64,000 bases of DNA from Protonemura montana (Eukaryota; Arthropoda; Insecta; Plecoptera; Nemouridae). Below, piece after piece: positions 34,215 to 43,500 of the stretch. The translations under genes were made by a program, and so were the position numbers. Position 1 is the stretch's first letter, and the number at the start of each line of letters is the position of its first letter. Where the stretch lies: assembly GCA_947568835.1 (NCBI GenBank), contig OX387602.1, positions 24,417,021 to 24,481,020 on the forward strand, written 5' to 3'. Below the pieces are notes generated by a model. That model searched no databases and was not told where the DNA came from. It saw only the letters and a list, made by a program, of their open reading frames with translations.

Positions 34215-34664
34215 ATGAGTGAGTGTCGGCATACTTTGACAATTGATTTGCCACTCGGTCCTCAAATATTCACGCTGAGAACATGTCTGGCAAAAACTGA
34301 GATCGCTGAAGCGAGCTGCCCGCCGCAGCATGAGACAAATGTTGGGAAGCATCGACGATCATTTTACCGACACGGTGCCATGCTGATGCTACCGCCATGC
34401 CTACATTGCAGTCCACCAGTTGCAGGACATCATTTTAATAAAAAGCATTTTTACCAATTGAATGGTCACCAGTCAACTGTGTCTGATTTTTCGGATGATA
34501 TCAATTTAAAAATACCATGCATGGACAAAAATTTACAAATTCACATTATGTCTTCTGTGTACCGAATCGGGCAGGAAACTGAAAATTGTCTTTTTCACTG
34601 CCATGGCCGCGGATTTTATCGTGCGATTCAAATGGAAGTGCAAATAAAGTCCATCGGTTCCTAA
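34215..34664 (+). CDS. Unrecognised 149-residue Cys/His-rich ATG ORF
   Basis: The frame is open for 21 further codons upstream of the ATG and includes an acceptor-like CTTATGGCTGCAG ending near 34202, so it could also be a terminal exon. The peptide is soluble and rich in Cys and His (for example CLHC, GHHFNKKHF and CLFHCHGRGF) without a regular zinc-finger spacing. A TATAAAC word lies about 150 bp upstream, but several short upstream ATG frames intervene. No close polyadenylation signal follows the TAA. About 0.2 stop-free runs this long would be expected by chance in the window under uniform composition, so it is suggestive only. Confidence 0.17.
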   Translation: MSECRHTLTIDLPLGPQIFTLRTCLAKTEIAEASCPPQHETNVGKHRRSFYRHGAMLMLPPCLHCSPPVAGHHFNKKHFYQLNGHQSTVSDFSDDINLKIPCMDKNLQIHIMSSVYRIGQETENCLFHCHGRGFYRAIQMEVQIKSIGS

Positions 34665-34862
34665 AAATGTGTTGATGCGAAATTACATGGGAGCAGGATT
34701 TGCAGAAGATTCAGAGTCAACAGACGGATTCCAAAACGAACTCACGGTGCTCGGAACCCGGCGCCTCCACCGAAACTAACAATTTCCAATGAATTTTACA
34801 AAGCAGCCATTGGAACCGTGAAAAGTCCCAGCGAAAAATAGCGACACGTCATGCCAGTATTA

Positions 34863-35169
34863 TCACCGTTCGAAGTATGTCGACTCACAACAAAATAAGT
34901 GACCATTGTCGAAAATCAATTCAAAAATGACATAATATTGTGTTAAGGCGTAGGAAGCTCTCGTCATTTCCGCCACTTTAAGGGCCATGCGCACGTGACG
35001 TGACCCGGGGGATGGCATATGAAGCACCCTCATAATGCATCCCCTAATCTCTAGGTCTGACATAATCCGCTTCGGCGTCGACACCGCGACGCCCTGGTCG
35101 ACGCCTGCCTGCTCGAGTGTGAAGCAGTCTCGTTGTGAGCACACAGATGATATTGGTACAGATCGGATG
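34863..35169 (-). CDS. Candidate terminal exon, 101 codons plus stop, product unknown
   Basis: On the - strand an acceptor-like GAGTCCTTGCAG ends at 35170. The frame begins with one split-codon base, then 101 codons to TGA at 34865-34863. An in-frame TAG lies just upstream of the acceptor, so the open frame and the acceptor start almost together. The first half is strongly G/C at third positions. The second half is closer to background. The peptide has a mixed, globular-looking composition with seven Met, several Cys and a hydrophobic run near YYVIFELIF. I recognise no family. Overlapping open frames occur in the CpG patch at 35.06-35.11 kb. A polyadenylation signal close downstream was not seen. 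Confidence 0.27.
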
Positions 35170-35912
35170 CTGCAAGGACTCGGCTAATAGCGGATATCGG
35201 AAACGGGACATCACTATGTCGCGTGTCATTCATAAATAAATATTTTCAACCGTTTCTATGCATTGCGAGAGCTTTTTTAATTTCCATGACAATATATTCT
35301 TAATATTAAGCTTATGACTCTGGCGTCACATGGTTTAGAGTGCAGAGGTTTTTATGAAAAAGTTCGAAAATCATCGGTTTCAATCTCATATCAATCCATC
35401 TAGCTGCACTTTTGAACAAATTAACGAAAAAGCACAATAGTTTTGCTGTAAAAGCTTGTTCAGAAGTCAAAGGAGACTCAAATGCTCTGAGAAAATGTGA
35501 ATAATTAATTCCAAGCCTCGCCTGCAACTCCGATTAGCGATTGTCTCACAATTAAATCCGAACCCCTCGACATTGTTCGGACTTTATGAACGATTTGAAA
35601 CCGTCAGTCAACACAAAGTGTTTTATAAAAACGAAAAGCGTGTCACTATTATAAGGTAAGGTGACAGAAAGTGGGTGCGAGGGTGGTAGGGTGCAAAGTA
35701 GCAGGGGAGACTCCCACCCCTTCTCAACCCACCCCTTCTTCACATCCCCGCGGCAATATGGGAGAACAATCATAGCCGTGCGAGACGATCGGGCTAGAGA
35801 ATGGAACATGCCATTTGAATAATGTCAATATTCCATATATCAGCCAAGGCGGCAGCTTAAATACATGCATAAACTGAGAGAGAGTGGTATATGAATGGGA
35901 TGGGGTGGGATG

Positions 35913-35930
35913 CACACACACACATATATA
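35913..35930 (+). repeat. (CA)6 then (TA)3
   Basis: Short dinucleotide microsatellite next to a G-rich GGGATGGGGTGGG word. Confidence 0.8.
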
Positions 35931-35933
35931 GAA

Positions 35934-35970
35934 TACCCCATGTGCTATTGCCATGCAATAGAATAGGGTA
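35934..35970. repeat. Hairpin with internal loop
   Basis: TACCC ... CTATTGC-CAT-GCAATAG ... GGGTA forms a 7-bp inner stem with a 3-base loop and a 5-bp outer stem, separated by unpaired bases on both sides. Confidence 0.55.
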
Positions 35971-36302
35971 CAGTCTTTTATAATACGGCCCAAGTGGAAC
36001 TAACTTAACACAATATCACTTCCAATTTCGATACTCTCTGGAGACTCTCATTTGTCACCACTCGGCATGAGTTATCAAATATGCATGCAGTGTTCTAGCG
36101 CACGGGAGCTGCGTTTAACCGATGCACAGGGCGGGGTTCGAAACCCTCCCCCTTCCCCTAGGGCACTTGATCTCGCAGTTGCCTGTACGCTGCACTTGTA
36201 TTGCATGCTGGCAAAAACTCGTTTTGTCACACTTGTATGGGCGATTTTAATCACCTTTTTGTTTGTTTATTACAGAAGATTTTGGTAAATATAGGGAAGA
36301 GC

Positions 36303-36323
36303 GGGGTGGGGTGGGGGGGGGGG
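36303..36323 (+). other. G-quadruplex-capable tract with an 11-G run
   Basis: Runs of 4, 4 and 11 G are separated by single T residues on the + strand. Confidence 0.65.
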
Positions 36324-37482
36324 ATGCTTTATGAAGAGCATAATTTGATGACGAGGGTCGTAGGTGGGGGTTCGGATCACTACGGAAATAATTGTTGTGT
36401 TGGGATGAATCTGCTGGGATTGAAATTCTAAAATAAATTAAATTACATTGTGTTAATGGTTGCAAACTTAAAAAATGTTTTATACACCCCACTAAAATAT
36501 AATTAAATGTTTATATGTAGATCAACTATTCGGACAAAAAATGTTGAATTTGTTGTTTCGCTGACACAAGTTAGTTTGTGAAAGTAATTTATATTTACTT
36601 CAGTGCCATACAGGATGGCGAAGAATTGAAACGAAAAACTAATACAACAAATTGTTCCGGAATGGAGTAAAAAAGCATATACTCGTTTGACCCCATGCCA
36701 AATAGAATCCCCTTGCAGTGTAATGTGCATCCATGTATAATGCATTATTAAACTTGTATGTATGAAGCACATACATGCATAACATAGCACTTTGACATAG
36801 GGTTTATTTGATAGAGGGCGAACTGAAACTGTCCATCTGCAGAGCTGAAACTCGGAAACAGGAACATATGATGCCGAGGGAAGCTGGTGGTGGGATGAGG
36901 CACCATCCGTGGGGTGTGAGTCGGGTGATATTGTTGCCCCACTTCCTCCAATGGACGCCCAAATGATTATTACAGTTCCCCGGTGAATAGCAGTCACACG
37001 ACGTCACGGGATAGACGTCTGTCGCCCCGGCAAGGAGCTGTTTCGGGCAAGAGAGTGCGTCCTTACTACAAACGTTCCTCCTCTCAAAGATGTCAACAAA
37101 TGTGTGATAACTTGAATTCGCTTCAATTTAATATGCATTGAATGCTAGTCAAATACAAATTAAAGCAAAGTTAGTATTTTGTTTAAAACCTTGCTGTACG
37201 TTAACATGCAAATCTTACCAGAGCCTGCTTCAAATGTTTTGGCATATTTTGAAAAAAAAAAAACCTTGGTATATTTTCTTAGAATAGCGGTCGCTTCAAA
37301 GCAAACCTGCCAGAGCGGTGTTAAGTTGTGTACAGTTTGTTGGTGTTGTATGGCAACAGAAAGCAATAATCTTAAACATCAATACACTGAAGATGTTTTT
37401 GGAATGATTTGAATAAATCCGAGTCTGCCGCCCTTCCCAGAGTAAAACAATAAAGCACTCCACAAGTGAATTCCGATTAGCC

Positions 37483-37674
37483 ATGCTAGGCGCAGCGCCG
37501 CGCAGCACCGTGCAGCATCGTGATGTCCGAATACTTGGGCCGTCGGGCATCCTTTATTATATTTTGCCCTCCTGCCTCTCCCCCACTTCGGCCACCCTAC
37601 AAAGCCGCCCCGACGCCACCCCGACGCCGTCACATCTCCAGACACCTCGACCCTCCTCGCGCGTACCAGGATAA
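37483..37674 (+). CDS. Unrecognised 63-residue ATG ORF with GAAPRST motif
   Basis: The frame starts ATG-Leu and immediately translates the 23-bp GC word as GAAPRST. The rest is Ser/Pro/Arg-rich with a short hydrophobic ILYYIL stretch and a proline/threonine-rich tail. About 63% of third positions are G or C by hand count. No donor, domain or polyadenylation signal is convincing. Its only distinctive trait is the in-frame motif shared with frames at 27.3(-) and 27.9(+) kb. Confidence 0.15.
   Translation: MLGAAPRSTVQHRDVRILGPSGILYYILPSCLSPTSATLQSRPDATPTPSHLQTPRPSSRVPG
37488..37510 (+). repeat. 23-bp GC-rich word, copy C
   Basis: Starts AGGCGCAGCGC and ends GCAGCACCG. It matches copy B at 22 of 23 and copy A at 21 of 23 positions. 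Confidence 0.65.
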
Positions 37675-37679
37675 TGGTC

Positions 37680-39289
37680 AAATTGATTGCATAAAACGCC
37701 GTTGGATTGCCAGAGATATACATGTGTAACCCCTATTCTATAGACTAGTCCTTACCCTTACCCGACTTGGAAAGTAAGTATTTTATTCCTTTCCCTATTA
37801 CAAAATAAAAGCAAAACCAGCACAATTTATGGATGATAGATTTATTGCCTGTTGTCCGGTGACCCCTCCTGTCATCAGTTGACCCGACATTGCCTCTAGT
37901 AAATATTGAAGTTAGGAAGGGAGAAAATGGTGGATGTTTTGCCATATATCGATGTCCCTTTATGGTCCAAACAGAAGCAATTGCGAGATGGACATACAGC
38001 CATAAAGAACCGGTCAAGACCTGACAGCTGATTCCCTTTGGGAACAGACGAAGAGAGCAAAGAGTCCTATAGGCGGTCAGAGAGAGAAGAGAATGACACA
38101 TAAATTATGGGAGACCATCAATTTCTGATAAGAAAATGTCGACAAGTCAATTTTTAAGGGTGAATTTTTTTATCGTCCGTGTTTTCAATGTTGCGCTGAA
38201 GTACACGAAGTTTCGTGTGGATAGACACCTTCTCAATGACACCCCAAGTAGTACTACTTCTCGCCATTTCACCCCTAGCAATGCTGGAAAAACAACACTT
38301 GATCTATTGTTTATTTGACCACAAAACTTCGACGGAACAAAATTATTTTATTTGCTTCGTTTTTATGAATGGAATACAGAATTTGATTCAATCTCAGGCA
38401 TACGTTTTGCTTTGGTTGATTTAAGAATACATCCTTCAAAACATTTCCTTTATGCTTAGAAATAAACGCCTGTTCAATTAAAAAAAAGAAGAAAAAAACG
38501 CTGTAATATTACCAGAATTTGACTCTCTTTTATTCATTTTACTACCAAGCTTTTTTGTTCACTATTATTATATTTGAATTTCCGCTCGACACACCTTCAT
38601 ATATATTGTTATTATTTTTGATTGTAAACTAGTTTCCCATAAGTGTCTGTTCCGTGGCGTGGCTTGTCTTAACAAAGACTGTGAAACAGTCGACTGCTCA
38701 ATGGGTTATTCCTTCTCGTGCCGGTTCAGGCTTGATTACACCAAGGTGACGGGAACCAAGAAATGACCGGCAAAATTACGAACGATATTTCCTTTCAATA
38801 ACCCGCCTATGGCTTCCTATGCTACAACAATCCATTATCCACATCAGAAGAAATAAAGGTTGAAAAAAAAAACACCCGGTTATTATAGAAATATAAAAGC
38901 AAAAGCACACAAAAAGTGTCATCTATTAAATGTGTGTGACGATCTGGGGCTTTTTGGAGCTGGAGGCAAGATATGGATTTGCCCGTCAACGTCGGATGAG
39001 CAAAGGATGAATTAGCACCAGGACGATAAAGTAAATAAATCACTTAGTAAATGTATAAGCAGGACGAAGAACGAGAGCAAAGATAGGTGATGAAACGAAT
39101 TGTCATCTGCTTTTAGAAGAACGAACTTTCTACGTTAATCAAGATTCAGGAAGTGGGTACACCTACCAGAGGACCTGGAGATTGTTTTTCTCAAATTTAG
39201 TGATAATCCCATAAGAAAAGTATTCTGCATAGCTCTATAGCACGTTATTTACACAAGCTCTGTCAAATTCAAATTCAAATTTATTTTAC
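37680..39289. other. Non-coding stretch, no gene recognised
   Basis: AT-leaning sequence with only short frames. No repeat was noticed. Confidence 0.5.
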
Positions 39290-39295
39290 AAGATT
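39290..39295 (-). terminator. AATAAA on the - strand, downstream of the 210-codon ORF
   Basis: A canonical polyadenylation hexamer about 120 bp past the stop codon at 39417. AATAAA is frequent by chance in AT-rich DNA, so it supports the ORF only weakly. Confidence 0.2.
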
Positions 39296-39416
39296 ATGAA
39301 AAGCACCTGACAATGAGATGTAACCAGAAATGAACGTTGTACAATATTGATAGGCTTGGGTGTATTTAAGCGTTACCTTATAGCGTAGTCCGCTCGTCCG
39401 CGGAGTAACTAAGCCA

Positions 39417-40049
39417 TCAAAGACTTTGGGATCGCCTTCTTTGGGCGATAAATTCGAGCAATAAATTGCAGCGAGTCGCACGCGCAGTAAACTTGTGTTT
39501 GGATGACAACAGAGCTGAAAGCGAGCCCGCTTTATGGCCAGAATTGTTACATTGCGAAAGAGGTAAAGCGCGAGAGTGTGCGACAAAGAAGGCAATTTTA
39601 ATGTAGCGTAATATATAAGAAAGTGTGATGAGGAAAGATGAGGAGAAGGTATTGCAAATCCCTGGCTGAGCTGGAACGGGAGAAAGAGAGTCGTTAAATA
39701 ACGAAAGGAAGAATAATAAAAGATGGAAAGAAAAGGAGAGCCATGCAGGCGTTTTCCAGGGGGCTGGAAAAGATGGGAAGGAGTGTAACTTCATAAATAT
39801 GCAATTCGCTCTTTTATTACGGGAAGTTTTCAGTAAAATGAATAGGATTAGGTGATGTGCGATTGCTTCTGTACCGTATAAAATTATTAACTTTGGCAAC
39901 TGTTCACAAAAGTGGCAGCGAACTGCGAAATAAAATAAATGAAAAGGGAGTTGGAAAACGACTAAACTGCAATAAACTGCTGAAATGACTTTCAAAAATA
40001 AAATCCCACCCAAATCGAATTTATCAAATGTTCCATTTTCTACTGTCAT
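39417..40049 (-). CDS. Unrecognised 210-residue ORF with four hydrophobic segments
   Basis: This is the longest frame in the window and starts with a true ATG with A at -3. Hydrophobic segments lie at about residues 15-43, 54-73, 102-118 and 136-157, and the C-terminus is basic (QRRRSQS). If real it would be a small multi-pass membrane protein. I recognise no family, and no signal motif or conserved loop stands out. A TATATAAA box lies about 215 bp upstream on the same strand, and AATAAA lies about 120 bp downstream, so a single-exon gene can be drawn. Against it, parts of the + strand here are purine-rich, which removes stop codons from the - strand and creates Phe/Leu/Ser-rich hydrophobic peptides. 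Under uniform composition a stop-free run this long is expected about 0.02 times in the window. Confidence 0.22.
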   Translation of the reverse strand: MTVENGTFDKFDLGGILFLKVISAVYCSLVVFQLPFHLFYFAVRCHFCEQLPKLIILYGTEAIAHHLILFILLKTSRNKRANCIFMKLHSFPSFPAPWKTPAWLSFSFHLLLFFLSLFNDSLSPVPAQPGICNTFSSSFLITLSYILRYIKIAFFVAHSRALPLSQCNNSGHKAGSLSALLSSKHKFTARATRCNLLLEFIAQRRRSQSL

Positions 40050-40263
40050 TATTTTTATTCATTCATAGAAGTCGATTGGTTTTCCATTCTCTATTATTTC
40101 AATAAACATCTGTTCGGAGCAGCGCAGCCGAAAATCATCTGCCGTCTTCATCAGTCACTGCTCGGGAACCGTGTGCCGAATTTCCGTTCGAAAACTCAAT
40201 GATTGCTATCATTCTTATTTCGCACCTTTCTGGATGCAAAGAAAATGTTTTTCTTGTCTTCCC

Positions 40264-40271
40264 TTTATATA
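40264..40271 (-). promoter_or_regulatory. TATATAAA box on the - strand
   Basis: A TATA-type element about 215 bp before the ATG of the 210-codon ORF. No clear initiator lies 30 bp downstream of it. Confidence 0.2.
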
Positions 40272-40529
40272 AGAAACTGATTGACGTTACAGCTTCTGCT
40301 TTACCTTAGAGCTTATAAAATCCTCACACAATTTAATTTATTCTATAACAAACCGAAGCCCACGCCCTAGCAAATCGTATTCCATCTCAATTAATTCCTT
40401 TTGACGAATATTATCAAACCTTACAGCATTTGAATAATCTCTCCCCTTTTTTCCTCTCCTTTCATAATCCCTAATGCATTGGTTCCAGATAACGAACGCC
40501 AGGCCGAGCTTCGAAGGCTTCCATTCAAT

Positions 40530-40556
40530 TGCGCATGCGCCGTGTCTCTATAAATA
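40530..40556 (+). promoter_or_regulatory. NRF-1/Ewg-type palindrome followed by a TATA box
   Basis: TGCGCATGCGCC at 40530-40541 is a perfect match to the NRF-1 (Ewg in flies) consensus. TATAAATA follows at 40549-40556. Known NRF-1 sites are mostly in core promoter regions. Together they suggest a promoter reading rightward, back to back with the - strand ORF at 39417-40049. No open frame of note follows within 1 kb on the + strand, so any product would be spliced or non-coding. Confidence 0.3.
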
Positions 40557-40599
40557 TGTAATTCGAGTCGCGAGATTGTCTTTCGATGTTTACGTCATG

Positions 40600-43500
40600 T
40601 TAGCATTTAATTAAAAAGTTGATTTGTGCATTGAAGCGTTCGTGAAAGGCTGGAAATTGATCCTTTACCATACGGAACGATCATTCAATCGCTTTGTTAA
40701 ACGCCAATTTCAAACTAAGTCAGTGCCAATATTCTTTTTAATCCGTCGTGTTTGCTTATCGCCTGTAGGGTAGGTAAACCCTGCAAGAATCCAACTCCCC
40801 AACAAACCTGTGGCGGCCATGAGCCCAGAATAATTTGTCCGCAGACAGCTACGTTCAAATTCCTCTCCTATAGCATGTTTTTTTAAACACAATATTGAAT
40901 TGGCACACGCTGTGAAGATTGTTGCCCTGGTGTTGTGATTAGCAACAAGGAATCAATTAGTCCGTGATCTTGCAGCGACGGACAACTAATGAAACATCAG
41001 CACCCGTGGAGAGATTGCCAGCCGGCCGCGCGACCCCTGCTATGCAGATCACTGTGGCAGGCATTACTCTACTAAATTACACCTTATCAATCGGCGGTTT
41101 AGCAAAGGCAATACATGCGATTGTGTGGATACTATGAGGTAAACTATAGTAACCAATATTAAATAGTCTACACTGACAAGGAAGATTTTCGTGGAATAAT
41201 GGTACGTAATTGGATTTGTATACGAAGGAAGCAGAAGAATTTAATTGTCTCGGGCACAACAAAATCACTAATCCGCTTCGATTGTCGAGTAATCGCGAGA
41301 ATTTTCGCTTCTCTAACGTTGAGAATACGACATTATCTGACCTCCATCAGCAACCCGATCGGCGTTTTTAGCGTGACCCTTGTCTACATTTGCCAAGAGG
41401 ACCTCATACTGCTTCTACCCATGACCTGTGCCTTCATTATGACTTATAGCATAACATTTTCGAGAGCCATGTGCACGTAAAGATCAGGCACGAACTCAGC
41501 TGCCGCAGAAGCATGCAGATATAATATCGGTGTTCGTTTTATCGACGGGAATCTGTAATATGACAAGGTTTTCATCTTCCGCGTGAGTTTCATTGAATCA
41601 TGATCCGACTCCCGACTGTGAATACTTGCAGATTCGTTACCAATAACTCTTCATTGTAGATAATACATATCATCTTGAGCTCTCACATTTATTGGTGGAT
41701 CTGCTAACTTCGACTTCACGAGTGAAGAAAACATATGTCAAAAACAATTTCAATTAATCATAATTGCGAACCAACTCACCGAAATCTGTGAATTTTGACC
41801 CTGCGACGACACCGAAGCGTGCTGCACACAGACGCTTCATCTGCAACAAGTTAAACAAAGCTTCAGAAATATTCGAAACAAAATCATTTAAAATCGCCGA
41901 CAAAATATGCCTCGCATTGCATTAGCATCTCTCCAAGTTGTCTTTCATGTTTCTGTCTTCGATAACTGATGTCATGTGAGATGATCGTGCGCTATGCACA
42001 ACAGCGGCTTCTACGGTAGATGGCTCCAATAAATTGGCCCAAGCGACGGGGTTCCCTCACGGGAGACGAAGGTTCTTCACCGCGGGGCGCCTCACCGGCT
42101 ACCGTACAACAGTAGCACAAATCGCCCCTCCCCCCCCCCCATGCTCAGCAACCTTACCTTGGTCGCCTTCGCACTACAGGTAAGCTCTCTCAGGTGGCCG
42201 TCGATATGTCGTCAATATACTCCATATTATCTCATACAAAGTAGAGTTTTGATCTTATGGCTTACAAAACGATTCGATCAGCTAGGACTTTTTGCCTAAT
42301 GGCTAGAACGAAAAGTATGAGCTAACTACAAATATAGGTAACCAAATAAATGGTCACTATGTGCTCTTCAAAGCAATTCTCCAAGGCAATTCTCATATAT
42401 GAAGCAAACACCACGAGTAAATTGTAAAGCGGTAATAAAGAAAATGCCACAGCACAGTTTTTTTTTTTTATATCGAAGAACCATTTCAGGAAATTTTCTT
42501 TGCATGATTGAATACATGCATAAGACTTCACGATATTGGTGCTCTTATTCATAGAATGGTTTCAATTTGTTTGTTTATATGCATGGCGCACAAAAGTGAA
42601 TGTCCATCATTGCATGCAGATACAGCTGCTTACAATATCTGCTACTAAACGCTCGTTTATTACATCTATTATTACAAGATGTACATATATAAAAAGGTGA
42701 AATAAATTATTTTATAACATGCTATTCATGGAATCTTGGCACGCGAGCATTACTTAATAAGGTGATGCTAGCCTGTCATAATATCATTCGAAGCATTCGT
42801 GTCCGCTATCGCTCATATAATATTATAAGGAGCCGCTCGTTGGTTTTCATCGTCGACATTAACATTGGTATTTGGCGACTGCAGCTTGCAGTTTATAATT
42901 GTCATAGATTTTATATGACAGTGGCAAAGACAAGTGGAGAGATCATACCCGACTCTATTTGGGCAAAATGCCGTTATGATTAGCTGATTATGATCTTGTT
43001 AATTCAAAACTCGTGTCCTCGTCGTTCTATGGAGCGATTGCCCATGGTAAGCAGCGTTCCGTAAAACTTGGTAAGAATATTTTATTAAGTTTGGGATAAA
43101 AAATAGTATAAATACTGGTTCAAAACGTTGCTTATTCTTATTGTTAGTAAAGTTTCGTATTTGATGTGCATACGCTATTTTCTTTCGGATAGACCAGGCG
43201 ATGACTGCAAGAGATTTCTGAGAATTGAAGAAAATTTCGTTGCTAATCGATTTAGATAGCTAATTTTGAAATGCAAAGCGTGGATCGGCGAATAAAACCA
43301 TTCTTGTTTCGTGCGATGTAAAAATAAATTTGCATTCCGCATGAACTTTAATTAATTATTCTAAAATCTTGCGAATAAAAAAACTTGGCTTAAAGAATCA
43401 TTAAAAATGCTGTAAAGTAATCTTGGTGAGAGCTGCCCTGTATTTAATTGGTGACCGAGAGCGACAGAGACAGCGCATTACGAAAGTCGATGCGTTTGAA

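Larger units (their letters stand above)
35170..37482. other. Non-coding stretch, no gene recognised
   Basis: The 164-codon open frame on the - strand at 36503-36997 begins with GTG, lacks coding character and is not called. The stretch has a CA/TA repeat, a hairpin, a G-tract and two copies of ATACATGCAT, listed separately. Confidence 0.5.

Noticed and set aside
36131-36154. GGTTCGAAACC-like tRNA B-box
   Set aside because: The T-arm stem pairs poorly, and no A-box, anticodon arm or acceptor stem can be fitted upstream.
36503-36997. 164-codon open frame on the - strand
   Set aside because: Begins with GTG, has overlapping open frames on the same strand, no splice signals worth noting and no coding-like codon pattern.
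40479-40490. TGGTTCCAG translating as Trp-Phe-Gln, the start of a homeodomain recognition helix motif
   Set aside because: The next residues are not Asn-Arg-Arg, and the surrounding frame has no other homeodomain residue.
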